In this document: positions 1-6,990 of the stretch, piece by piece | Numbering within the stretch: the first letter of the stretch is position 1 | Layout: every line of letters starts with the position of its first letter | Assembly: GCF_013179805.1 (NCBI RefSeq) | Contig: NZ_SRRZ01000162.1 | Span: 1-14,482 of the forward strand | Direction: 5' to 3' | Length of the DNA stretch: 14,482 nt | Source of the DNA: Microcoleus asticus IPMA8 | GTDB taxonomy: Bacteria > Cyanobacteriota > Cyanobacteriia > Cyanobacteriales > Microcoleaceae | The notes under the pieces: generated by a model | Databases searched by the model: none | The model's input: only the letters and a program-made list of their open reading frames with translations | What the model was told of the DNA's origin: nothing | Made by a program: the position numbers and the translations under genes

Positions 1-90
1 CAAACGAAAGTAAATTTGTCCTTCAATTTGAGTGCAAGTTTCAACCTTGACTCCAGGCAAGTCTAATAGATAGTCTAAATGAAAGCTCAT
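1..90 (-). CDS. ISL3-family transposase, N-terminal fragment (runs off the window)
   Basis: Reading from ATG at 90 towards position 1 gives 30 uninterrupted codons, MSFHLDYLLDLPGVKVETC and onward to IYFRL. The LLDLPGVKVE segment followed by a short beta-hairpin (QIEGQIYFRL) is characteristic of the start of ISL3-family transposases, just before their N-terminal zinc-binding region. Only this start is in the window, so integrity of the DDE catalytic domain cannot be judged. The start codon lies about 50 bp inside the proposed IS end, the usual spacing. The family call is from remembered sequence features, not a search. Confidence 0.72.
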   Translation of the reverse strand, partial: MSFHLDYLLDLPGVKVETCTQIEGQIYFRL

Positions 91-141
91 CGCTATAACT
101 GTATTGGTTGATCTATTTTACACCATAAACTCAGGAGAGCC
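1..141 (-). mobile_element. Terminal part of an ISL3-family insertion sequence
   Basis: The minus strand of the first 90 bases encodes the N-terminus of an ISL3-type transposase. Read on the minus strand from position 141, the sequence starts GGCTCTCCTGAGTTTATGG, which resembles ISL3-family terminal inverted repeats (often starting GGCTCT or GG). Immediately beyond 141 the plus strand becomes in-frame Pnkp coding sequence, so the element boundary is placed there. The other end lies outside the window, so neither the inverted-repeat match nor the 8-bp target duplication typical of the family can be verified. If present, the duplication would be about ATGCGATC at 142-149. Confidence 0.6.
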
Positions 142-164
142 ATGCGATCGCCGCCTTAGAAGTA

Positions 165-1301
165 ATGAGTCGGTTTGCAGCAAATCCCAAATGGCTGATT
201 TATTTGCCGCCCACAATGTCTCCCGCTGCTACCTCCAAAGAACCTGGACTTTTAGAACATCCAGCCGAAGCATTTAGCTACTACCAACAGCAGGGGATAT
301 CGACAGTTGTGTGCGAAGAAAAGCACATGGGTTCCCGTGCAGTTGCGATCGTGTGCCGCGACGCATCGGCAGCTTTACGCCGCTTTGGCATTCTCAGCGA
401 GAGTATGGGCATTTGCTACACCCGCACGGGACGGCATTTTTTCGATAATTCTACCTTAGAAACAGAATTTTTAGCGCGGGTAAATGTCGCTCTCACTGCC
501 AGCAATTTTTGGGAGAAATTTCAAACCGATTGGGTGTGTTTGGACTGCGAATTAATGCCTTGGTCAGCCAAAGCTCAAGGTTTGTTGAAAGAGCAATACG
601 CCGCCGTGGGAACAGCATCTCGTCACGGGTTGGCGGAGGCGATTAAGAGCTTAGAACAGGCAAACCAGCGGGGAGTTGAAATTAATTCTTTGCTGACTAG
701 CTACCAAGAGCGAGCCGAACTAGCCGATCGCTATGTTCGTGCCTATCAGCGCTACTGCTGGCCAGTGAAATCGCTCTTAGACCTCAAATTAGCGCCTTTC
801 CACATCTTGGCAACCGAGGGAAATGTTCACACTGACAAAAATCACTGTTGGCACATGGAACAGATTTCACAAATTTGTAAAGCTGACCCTGAATTGCTGT
901 TAGCTACTGAATACAAAATAGTTGAACTTGCCGATTTTGACAGCAGATCCGCAGGAATTCAATGGTGGGAAAAACTGACGGCGGCGGGAGGCGAAGGAAT
1001 GGTTGTTAAACCAATGGATTTTATTGTGAAAAATAGCAAAGGACTCGTACAGCCTGCGGTAAAATGTCGCGGTAAAGAGTATTTGCGAATTATTTACGGT
1101 CTGGAATATTCTTTGCCGGAACATTTAGAAAAACTGCGATCGCGCGGACTTTCCGGCAAGCGTTCTTTGGCGTTGCGAGAGTTTGCTCTCGGTGTAGAAG
1201 CATTGGAGCGATTTGTGGCGGGTGCTCCATTGAGACAAGTTCACGAGTGCGTTTTCGGAGTTTTAGCGATGGAGAGCGAACCTGTCGATCCGAGGCTGTA
1301 A
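165..1301 (+). CDS. pnkp: RNA-ligase (adenylyltransferase) domain of bacterial Pnkp, 5'-truncated by an IS
   Basis: This 378-residue ORF corresponds to the C-terminal ligase domain of bacterial polynucleotide kinase-phosphatase, an RNA-repair enzyme that works with the Hen1 methyltransferase. Nucleotidyltransferase motifs are all visible: motif I EEKHMGSRA with the AMP-accepting Lys53, an aromatic motif III around YTRTGRHFF (85-93), IIIa LDCELMPW (126-133), IV EGMVVKP (277-283) and V KCRGKEYLRIIYG (300-312). The C-terminal end HECVFGVLAMESEPVDPRL is also family-typical. Family members are about 850 residues, with N-terminal kinase and phosphatase domains; both are absent. In-frame codons upstream of ATG165 (142-164, AIAALEV) still look like Pnkp and run straight into the ISL3 end, with a stop at 126. 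ATG165 is simply the first usable start; AGAAG just upstream is a weak ribosome site. Whether it is expressed, perhaps from an IS promoter, is unknown. Confidence 0.85.
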   Translation: MSRFAANPKWLIYLPPTMSPAATSKEPGLLEHPAEAFSYYQQQGISTVVCEEKHMGSRAVAIVCRDASAALRRFGILSESMGICYTRTGRHFFDNSTLETEFLARVNVALTASNFWEKFQTDWVCLDCELMPWSAKAQGLLKEQYAAVGTASRHGLAEAIKSLEQANQRGVEINSLLTSYQERAELADRYVRAYQRYCWPVKSLLDLKLAPFHILATEGNVHTDKNHCWHMEQISQICKADPELLLATEYKIVELADFDSRSAGIQWWEKLTAAGGEGMVVKPMDFIVKNSKGLVQPAVKCRGKEYLRIIYGLEYSLPEHLEKLRSRGLSGKRSLALREFALGVEALERFVAGAPLRQVHECVFGVLAMESEPVDPRL

Positions 1302-1380
1302 ATTTATTCCATAGGACTTACGCTCCCTATCACACTTCTTCGGGGATGAGATGCCTGACGGTAATGAAATTAAGCATAAA

Positions 1381-1413
1381 AAAATGGCGTTTGTACTTGA
1401 CAAACGCCATTTT
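1381..1413. terminator. Strong bidirectional hairpin terminator between convergent genes
   Basis: A perfect 14-bp stem, AAAATGGCGTTTGT (1381-1394), pairs with ACAAACGCCATTTT (1400-1413) around a 5-nt loop. On the minus strand the stem is followed by a run of seven T, directly after the stop codon of the channel-like gene, as expected for intrinsic termination. On the plus strand it lies 80 bp after the pnkp fragment and has a shorter T tract. It therefore probably serves both genes and best fits the minus-strand one. Confidence 0.8.
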
Positions 1414-1419
1414 ATAGAG

Positions 1420-3102
1420 TTACAAACGCGGCGTCTTATCTTGTTTAAACGACGCTAACCATTCGCGAATTTGGTCGGCCGCAATCTCGCGCCCGCCCAA
1501 ACCAAAAGCTAGAGCAATGCCAACTGCGATCGCCCCGAGCAGCAGCCCGAAAGCCAAATTCACAATATCGCTGCCAATGCCCATTTGTTGCAGCGCTAAG
1601 GCCGCAACAAAGGCAATAATCGCGATCCGAGCCGTTTGGCCCAAAAGCCGCGCTTGGCGAGTTCCAGAACTGGCAATCAAACTAAACGCCAGATTCGCCA
1701 AATACAAGCCGATCGCAAATACCACCAAACCGGCTAGCACCCGGCCTGCAACCAGCACAATACCGCTAACAATCGCCGTCAGCGCTGGAATCTGCAGCAC
1801 GTCGGTAGCAGCCACCACAGCAAACAGCATGATGCCCACCTGCACCACAATACCGACAAACTCAGAAGGCGTGCGGGCCGGAAGTTCCGGTTCCTGAAGA
1901 ATTGTTGCCTCCGGATCGATCGAATTTGGCGGTAGCCGCAGCCGCTGTTTCGGCGGCGGCTGCACTCCCAACCAAGAAAAGACATTGTTAAAGCCAATTC
2001 CGGTCAGGATATTAGTAACCAAATCGCCTACCCAGCGCCCCAAAATGTAAGCAACCGCCAGAATCAGCGCTGCGGTGAAGATTTTAGGAACCGCGCCCAA
2101 AATGTCGTTGAGCATCGCGACTGCAGGCTGCGAAATCGCCTGAATATCCAAAGCGTTGAGAGCTGCGATCGCCGTTGGAATCAAAATCAAAACATAGACG
2201 ATCGTCCCGACAATCCACGACAGCGATTGTCCGCCCGCAGTCCGCGAAATTCCAAACCGAGCGCCCAAACTGTCCGTCCCAGCAGCAGCCAACAGATTCG
2301 TGACAATCCGCCGCACCACCACAGCCAGCAGCCAGCCCACAAACCCAATCAGCACAGCTTCCAGAATTTTCGGAATTGCCGCCAGAATTTGGTTGAGCAA
2401 ATTATTAACCGGCAGCAGAGCCTGCTGCAATTGCAGCGCTTCCAGAATCAGCGGCAAAAATAGCAGAAAAATGAACCAGTACAGCGCATTCGCCACAGTA
2501 TCGCTCAGCAGCAAAGGGCGCTCCCTGGGCGCAGTGCCCACCTCCTGATTCAAGCGCTCGTCCACGCTAAAAGTCCGCATCACCCGCGATACGGCCATTT
2601 TGGCGACTGTCGCCAACACCCAAGCAATCCCCAACCAAATTAGCGCGCCGGCTAACTTCGGCAAGAAATTAGCTATTTGATTGAGAAAAGTATTGAGGGG
2701 TTGCGAGACAGCCGTTAGATTCAGGCGGTTGAAAAATGCAACTAGGAAAAAGACAAAAATGATCCAGAATACCGCTGCAGAAATCCATTTTTCCACTTGC
2801 GGAGATCCTGCTCCTTCCGGGCGGCCGGTAATCCAAGCAGCCAGTCGGTTGTCGATCGTAGTCTTCTTGAGCAATCCTCCGACTACAGATGAGACGAGGG
2901 CTGATACTATCAAGCCAACTAGCAGGATACCGACGGCCCAGATGAGGTTTTCAATGTTTGAGCCCTGAATGAAATTGTTAATTCCGCGTTCGGCATCTGT
3001 CAGCGGATTCGGGGGGGGCGGGGCCTGGGCCAAAATGCGATCGGACAAAGCCGCTATGGGGCCCGATATCGGTTGAGTTATTTCTTGCCAAGTTTCATTC
3101 AT
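1420..3102 (-). CDS. CmpX-like multi-pass membrane protein of the mechanosensitive channel superfamily (conserved TM-helix repeats)
   Basis: This 560-residue protein is almost entirely hydrophobic helices. At least four copies of a conserved transmembrane-helix repeat are visible, each a P-x(3)-LN-x-I-x(3)-P-K type loop leading into a long helix: about 135-170, 231-266, 326-361 and 439-475. The last helix, about 514-540, ends in AIAVGIALAFGLGGREIA, a glycine/alanine-rich segment resembling the pore-lining TM3 of MscS. The cytoplasmic beta domain of classical MscS is missing, because the protein stops 20 residues later. This architecture is known from CmpX-like proteins annotated as mechanosensitive ion channels. 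A role in osmotic or envelope stress is inferred from family. A proline-rich stretch (28-33) precedes the first helix. The ATG at 3102 has no strong ribosome site. Confidence 0.8.
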   Translation of the reverse strand: MNETWQEITQPISGPIAALSDRILAQAPPPPNPLTDAERGINNFIQGSNIENLIWAVGILLVGLIVSALVSSVVGGLLKKTTIDNRLAAWITGRPEGAGSPQVEKWISAAVFWIIFVFFLVAFFNRLNLTAVSQPLNTFLNQIANFLPKLAGALIWLGIAWVLATVAKMAVSRVMRTFSVDERLNQEVGTAPRERPLLLSDTVANALYWFIFLLFLPLILEALQLQQALLPVNNLLNQILAAIPKILEAVLIGFVGWLLAVVVRRIVTNLLAAAGTDSLGARFGISRTAGGQSLSWIVGTIVYVLILIPTAIAALNALDIQAISQPAVAMLNDILGAVPKIFTAALILAVAYILGRWVGDLVTNILTGIGFNNVFSWLGVQPPPKQRLRLPPNSIDPEATILQEPELPARTPSEFVGIVVQVGIMLFAVVAATDVLQIPALTAIVSGIVLVAGRVLAGLVVFAIGLYLANLAFSLIASSGTRQARLLGQTARIAIIAFVAALALQQMGIGSDIVNLAFGLLLGAIAVGIALAFGLGGREIAADQIREWLASFKQDKTPRL

Positions 3103-3186
3103 TTTTTTCTCAGGTTAACGTCATATTTGACATGGAAAAGACGAAACTTTAATAATAGTTACACAAAATCTAGACATCGCCTAAAC

Positions 3187-4404
3187 TTAATGTTTGTACG
3201 CTTTTAATCGTACTGGGTTAACTACAAAACCCTCTATCGAATTAGGGATAAACCCATCTCCGACTGCTTTTCTGCCAATATTCAAAGAACCGTTGACATC
3301 GGCATTTATGAAGCGTCCAGTTTGGGTTCTGAACAATCCTCTTTTTACCCTACTGCCCATGTAGTCGGAATGTTGTTGAATTGGTTCCCAATCCAATGCT
3401 GAACATTTGGATGTGTAATTCTCCTCTACTAACACAACTTTTATTCCCGCAAGTTTTCCTTTGTACTGCAACATTTGCACGAACCTGGCATGGGGAATGC
3501 AGGCAAAATTTTGATTGTTAACCTTGCCAGCATGAATCCCATCTTTAAAATCATGGTTCCAGCCTATAACCAGCAAGCCAATTTGACGATTGACGAGTTC
3601 TTTAATAATTGCGGAACTCGCCGTGTGGAGGTAGTAATCCACTTTACAGTTACGCTTGTGCCACAATTTGGCAAGTTTTTTACTGTTTTTTTGCCCTGCG
3701 GGTAGCAATGATTTCAATGCTTCGGAAACTTGATTGCAGTATTGATTGGTTGACTTAACAGCCCGTCCGTCGTAGATTGTCGGTACTAACCCAGGAACAT
3801 TGTAGGTTAATGTTGCCAGATTGTTTAATCCTAAATTTATGGCAGCTACTCTCTGATTAACTTGTAAAGGCTGTTCTAACTTTTCATATACCACCTCGAC
3901 AACATAACAACCTACCTTGGGAACAATCCGGATTTCCAAAATCGAGGTGACTTTTGAGGGCAACCAAATATTAGTCCCAGAGGGACGAGCATATCCTTGT
4001 TTTAAGGCTCTTTTGCTGACAGCTTGACAATTAAATACAACTACATAGCGCCCGTCCTCTCTTTTTCGCTCTCTTGAACCTTTATAATGAGGTATTTTAG
4101 GTGCGACTTTAAATTTAGTTGGGTCTTCCTGATAGTTTCGCATCGCCAGATAATAGCTAGTCCATGCTTTGAGGACTAAGCCGAGCGTGCTTTGTGCTAC
4201 TTTTGCGGGCAGTGCTTTGTAATCAGGACTTGTTTTGAGCGCGTGATAAACAGCCAGAGCGTTTGTTTGTTGGCTGGCGAAAAAGTTTTGACGGTAGATG
4301 TAGTTAGCGCTGTTGTAAAGATTTTTGCACAGCCAAGACAGTCGATCGGCTTCTCGATAAAACCTATGATTTGGTTTAATGACGTGCCTTTCGACTAACT
4401 GCAT
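3187..4404 (-). CDS. tnpB: TnpB (IS605 OrfB) with a substituted RuvC-I catalytic residue
   Basis: At 405 residues this is full length for TnpB, the RNA-guided RuvC nuclease of IS200/IS605 elements. The N-terminus (LVERHVIKPNHRFYREAD, then LCKNLYNSANYIYRQ) is typical of a cyanobacterial subgroup. RuvC-II (VEENYTSKCSALD, Glu327/328) and RuvC-III (INADVNGSLNI, Asp369) are present. RuvC-I, normally AIDLGLNNLA, reads AINLGLNNLA: the catalytic Asp is Asn190, codon AAT at 3835-3837. The frame is otherwise intact, with no stops or frameshifts. The protein is therefore predicted to be nuclease-dead. It could be a decaying transposon gene or, less likely, an RNA-guided binder like the described TnpB-derived repressors. 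It sits just upstream of, and in the same direction as, the channel-like gene. Confidence 0.9.
   Translation of the reverse strand: MQLVERHVIKPNHRFYREADRLSWLCKNLYNSANYIYRQNFFASQQTNALAVYHALKTSPDYKALPAKVAQSTLGLVLKAWTSYYLAMRNYQEDPTKFKVAPKIPHYKGSRERKREDGRYVVVFNCQAVSKRALKQGYARPSGTNIWLPSKVTSILEIRIVPKVGCYVVEVVYEKLEQPLQVNQRVAAINLGLNNLATLTYNVPGLVPTIYDGRAVKSTNQYCNQVSEALKSLLPAGQKNSKKLAKLWHKRNCKVDYYLHTASSAIIKELVNRQIGLLVIGWNHDFKDGIHAGKVNNQNFACIPHARFVQMLQYKGKLAGIKVVLVEENYTSKCSALDWEPIQQHSDYMGSRVKRGLFRTQTGRFINADVNGSLNIGRKAVGDGFIPNSIEGFVVNPVRLKAYKH
3196..3213 (-). repeat. Subterminal hairpin at the 3' (right) end of the tnpB element
   Basis: GTACG (3196-3200) and CGTAC (3209-3213) form a 5-bp stem with an 8-nt loop. 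It overlaps the last codons of tnpB. In this family the 3' end of tnpB and the right end of the element also encode the guide (omega) RNA, so this hairpin may be part of that RNA. Confidence 0.4.
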
Positions 4405-4432
4405 AATCGGTATATATACTTTAATTCAAGAT

Positions 4433-4457
4433 GATACACTGTATTTATGAGTGTGTC
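4433..4457. repeat. Subterminal hairpin at the 5' (left) end of the tnpB element
   Basis: GATACACT (4433-4440) pairs with AGTGTGTC (4450-4457) around a 9-nt loop, with one G-T wobble. The position, 29 bp upstream of the tnpB start, fits the left-end hairpin bound by the Y1 transposase in IS200/IS605 elements. Confidence 0.45.
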
Positions 4458-4479
4458 AATCTTTTAATTTCTGGAAAAA

Positions 4480-4509
4480 TTGACGTTACAAGTAAATAAA
4501 GGATTATTA
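4480..4509 (+). promoter_or_regulatory. Candidate sigma-70 promoter for the SRPBCC gene
   Basis: TTGACG (4480-4485) is followed after 18 bases by TTATTA (4504-4509), about 45 bp upstream of the ATG at 4553. The -35 box is good and the -10 box poor. No other candidate was seen in this gap. Confidence 0.3.
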
Positions 4510-4552
4510 AAGTAAGCAAAGTTTTGTAATACCCTCCTTGTTGCAGGTTCTC

Positions 4553-5017
4553 ATGTCAATTCGTCAAGTTTTCGAGCAATCCATTGAAATTAGCGCTGCT
4601 GCTACTGTGGTGGAGCAGTGTATAGTCGATCGCACTTTAATGCACAAGTGGCTTAATCCCCTGCTGCGCTGCGATCCCGAGGGCGAATGGGATACTGCTG
4701 TAGGAAGTCGCAGCTTATTTACCATAAAAATTCCCGTTTTGCAACCCACTTTAGAGAGTGTGGTGTTGGAGCGACAACCCGGTTTAATTGTGTGGGGGTT
4801 TGACGGATTTTTCAAAGGATGCGATCGCTGGGAATGCCAGCCCCAAATCCAAGGAACTCTCTTGATTAACCGCTTTGAATTTCAAATTCCCAATCCTTTA
4901 ATTAGATTTGGTTTCAATCGCTTTGCAGCCCCTTGGACGCAGAAAGATATGAAAGACCAACTCCGCCGACTCAAACGGGTAGCCGAGCAATTATCTCAAA
5001 AAATGGGTAATTGGTAA
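4553..5017 (+). CDS. SRPBCC-fold (START/polyketide-cyclase-like) protein
   Basis: This small protein of 154 residues has the alternating beta-strand pattern and long C-terminal helix of the SRPBCC superfamily, which binds hydrophobic ligands in a helix-grip fold. Visible features are an N-terminal strand (VFEQSIEISA), a helix containing HKWLNPLL, a strand with GTLLINRFEFQIPNP, and the terminal helix KDMKDQLRRLKRVAEQLSQK. The ligand is unknown. I chose ATG4553 over an in-frame TTG at 4538 because it directly precedes the conserved first strand; neither has a clear ribosome site. The last three codons and the stop (GGT AAT TGG TAA) are already part of a heptamer repeat array, so the native C-terminus may have been replaced. 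The gene is divergent from tnpB. Confidence 0.75.
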   Translation: MSIRQVFEQSIEISAAATVVEQCIVDRTLMHKWLNPLLRCDPEGEWDTAVGSRSLFTIKIPVLQPTLESVVLERQPGLIVWGFDGFFKGCDRWECQPQIQGTLLINRFEFQIPNPLIRFGFNRFAAPWTQKDMKDQLRRLKRVAEQLSQKMGNW

Positions 5018-5124
5018 TTGGGAATTGGTAATTGGTAATTGGTAATTGGCAATAGCTGAAAACGAGAGCTAATAGAGAAAAAAAGCAGCAGTTCCCAATT
5101 CCCAATTCCCAATTCCCAATTACC
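5006..5124. repeat. Inverted pair of heptamer tandem repeat arrays
   Basis: Six units of GGTAATT (one variant GGGAATT) plus a partial run occupy 5006-5053. Four units of CCCAATT, followed by ACC, occupy 5094-5124. The second array is largely the reverse complement of the first, so the two can pair across about 40 bases into a long hairpin between the convergent SRPBCC and DUF1400 genes. This is a short tandemly repeated (STRR-like) cyanobacterial repeat. It could act as a terminator, but there is no T tract. Confidence 0.85.
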
Positions 5125-5139
5125 TGCAACTTCAGTTAT

Positions 5140-5826
5140 TTACTTCGTACTTCCCGAGGGACTGGGCTGACAAATCATTTGTCTGGCGGAATTCACCGCT
5201 TGGCCGGCGGTATTTTGCAAAGCCGGGGAATTCTGATACAAAGCTTGCAAATCTTGCACGTCTTTAATCACTCGCTCGTAGATAGCCATAGCTTGATTGC
5301 CGTCAACTTCTAAGGCCGCAGGGCTGTAACTTTGCATCACTTCCAGCAGCGATATTTTGCCATCTTTGGAAGCTGCGACTAAAGCATCGCGCAGTGCGGG
5401 CACGCTTTGAAGCCGAGCAGTCGGCGCATAAGCAACCTCGCCCAATTGCTTGAAAACAATTTCCCCAAAATAAGTGGTTGCCAGCCGCGCTACTAATTGG
5501 GAATCTAAAGGCACTTCTCGCGTTAATATTTCGCGCATCGATTCGGGAGTTTGTTTCGCAAGACTCAGAACGCTTTGCAGTTGAGATGATGCTTTGCCAG
5601 TTTGTGCCAAGCTTTGCAAGTCGCTTATCGGTAATGTTACGTCAACAGCACCGTATTTTACGGTAACATTGTCTAATGCAAAGGCTTTATCGCTGCTCAG
5701 GAATACTGCACTTGTTCCCAGAAAAAGCGCCAAACCTAATGATAAAGACTTTGACATTCTTTTGGTTAAATGGGCTGACAGCGCTTGCATTCCGTTGAGA
5801 TAACCTTGTTGAAACTGAAAGTTCAT
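5140..5826 (-). CDS. Secreted stand-alone DUF1400 protein
   Basis: This 228-residue protein has an N-terminal signal peptide: basic region, then LSLGLALFLGTSAVFLSSDKAFA, with likely cleavage after AFA at residue 50. The mature part starts LDNVTVKYGAVDVTLPISDLQSLAQTG. That pattern, a strand followed by a helix 'I-x-DL-x-x-x-A-x-TG', is the DUF1400 domain, which in cyanobacteria usually precedes an alpha/beta-hydrolase domain. Here no hydrolase follows: after about residue 200 the protein ends in a short Ser/Pro-rich tail. Its role is unknown; a periplasmic location is inferred. AAAGAGG lies 9 nt upstream of the ATG at 5826 and supports this start over the in-frame ATG at residue 24. A 287-bp gap without recognised features separates it from the next gene. 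Confidence 0.72.
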   Translation of the reverse strand: MNFQFQQGYLNGMQALSAHLTKRMSKSLSLGLALFLGTSAVFLSSDKAFALDNVTVKYGAVDVTLPISDLQSLAQTGKASSQLQSVLSLAKQTPESMREILTREVPLDSQLVARLATTYFGEIVFKQLGEVAYAPTARLQSVPALRDALVAASKDGKISLLEVMQSYSPAALEVDGNQAMAIYERVIKDVQDLQALYQNSPALQNTAGQAVNSARQMICQPSPSGSTK

Positions 5827-6113
5827 GGGTTTGTGCCTCTTTACGTCAAAATACTTTTTCGATCGATCGTCTGTGCGGGTATCAGTCGGGAAAGTGGACT
5901 CGGGAACTCCGTAAATGACCTATGATTTTACAGTCATGTCAAGCAAATTTAACCTATCAAAAGATAGGTGTCAATCGATCGCTTATATGTTAGAGGCATA
6001 CTGGCGATAATTTGATCGAGCTTTGCAAAACTTATAAAAGCGACATTTTGCCGTCGAGCAACAGTTTATTGAGTGTCGGTTTCACATCTTATAGTGTGCG
6101 ACATATAGCGAAT

Positions 6114-6944
6114 TTAAGTTAACATATCCCGATCGAGCCGATCGAGCAATTGGCGAATTCTAGCAGCATCCTCAGCATTCGGAGCATTTCTCAGGTAGAG
6201 TTGCAAATCGTGGCGCGCCTCAGCCAAGCGGCCAACTTGATAGTACAGAATTCCGCGATCGCGCCGTTCCCCCGCCGCATCGGGAAACAGCAGCAAAATC
6301 CGTTCGATCGCCAAAAGTACCCTCACAGCATCTCGCTGCTGCAAGTAAATCGCCTTCAGATTTCCCAGCATTCGCCCCAAAAAATGCCGGCGACCGATCG
6401 GGGCGAGAAAAGCCGGCTGCAACTCCATCGGTTGACCGTAAATTTGAGAAAGTCTGGCTTGACAATCTTCAGGAAATAATATTTCCCCGCCGTTAAACGC
6501 ATCAACAAAAATACCCGCATCTTCAAAATCCGGTCTAATTAAAAAATGTCCCGGCATCCCAATTCCGACCATCGGAAAATCAATGCGCTTAGCAACTTCC
6601 AAATAAACCAAAGATAAAGAGATCGGAATGCCAGTACGCCGATCGATCACTTCATTCAAAAAGCTATTGCGGGGGTCGTAATAATCAGCATCATTGCCCG
6701 CAAACTGCAACTCCCCGTATAAATAGGCGTTAATAGTTTGAATGATCCGCAGCGGATAATTCTGTGCCGGCAGGCGATCGCGCACTTCATCTGCGATCGT
6801 GTCGAGAGCGTTTAGATACTCTTCGGGTTCCAAATTGGGGTATTCTTCCAAAGCCATGTAAAGGGCAGCTTTCGCCAGGTCAATCGAGCCATCAGGCTGA
6901 TTTATTTCTCGATAAAATAGTTGTCGGGCGATCGGAAAATCCAT
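6114..6944 (-). CDS. sirB1: SirB1-family protein: transglutaminase-like domain plus TPR tail
   Basis: This 276-residue protein matches the SirB1 family (transglutaminase-like core 2). Characteristic blocks are NSFLNEVIDRRTGIPISLSL (about 93-112), VGIGMPGHFLIRP (126-138) and DAFNGGEIL (148-156), where a classical transglutaminase would carry its catalytic triad. This family usually lacks the catalytic cysteine, so a binding rather than enzymatic role is likely. Residues 200-270 form helix pairs with TPR character (YYQVGRLAEARHDLQLYLRNAP). The protein is widespread in cyanobacteria and has no firmly assigned function there. The start at 6944 has no clear ribosome site, but an upstream in-frame alternative was not seen. 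Confidence 0.85.
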   Translation of the reverse strand: MDFPIARQLFYREINQPDGSIDLAKAALYMALEEYPNLEPEEYLNALDTIADEVRDRLPAQNYPLRIIQTINAYLYGELQFAGNDADYYDPRNSFLNEVIDRRTGIPISLSLVYLEVAKRIDFPMVGIGMPGHFLIRPDFEDAGIFVDAFNGGEILFPEDCQARLSQIYGQPMELQPAFLAPIGRRHFLGRMLGNLKAIYLQQRDAVRVLLAIERILLLFPDAAGERRDRGILYYQVGRLAEARHDLQLYLRNAPNAEDAARIRQLLDRLDRDMLT

Positions 6945-6990
6945 ATTTATTATTGATTTATTTTTAATTTACTTTTGGGACTAATATCAT

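Larger units (their letters stand above)
3187..4457 (-). mobile_element. IS200/IS605-type element carrying only tnpB
   Basis: A full-length tnpB is flanked by short hairpins like those recognised at IS200/IS605 ends: GATACACT/AGTGTGTC upstream of the gene (4433-4457) and GTACG/CGTAC at its 3' end (3196-3213). No Y1 transposase gene (tnpA) is present, so the element could move only with help in trans. These elements lack inverted repeats and target duplications, so the exact ends, including the target-adjacent motif, cannot be fixed from one copy. The limits given are the minimum span. Confidence 0.6.

Noticed and set aside
471..483. Loss of MutL endonuclease from the Asp-to-Glu change in its metal motif (residues 471-483 of the protein; DNA about 7770-7810)
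   Set aside because: I recall the same EQHI form in other cyanobacterial MutL proteins, and the CPHGRP motif is intact, so it was not reported as inactivation.
5006..5124. Repeat arrays considered as a CRISPR
   Set aside because: Units are 7 bp and contiguous with no spacers; no cas gene is nearby.
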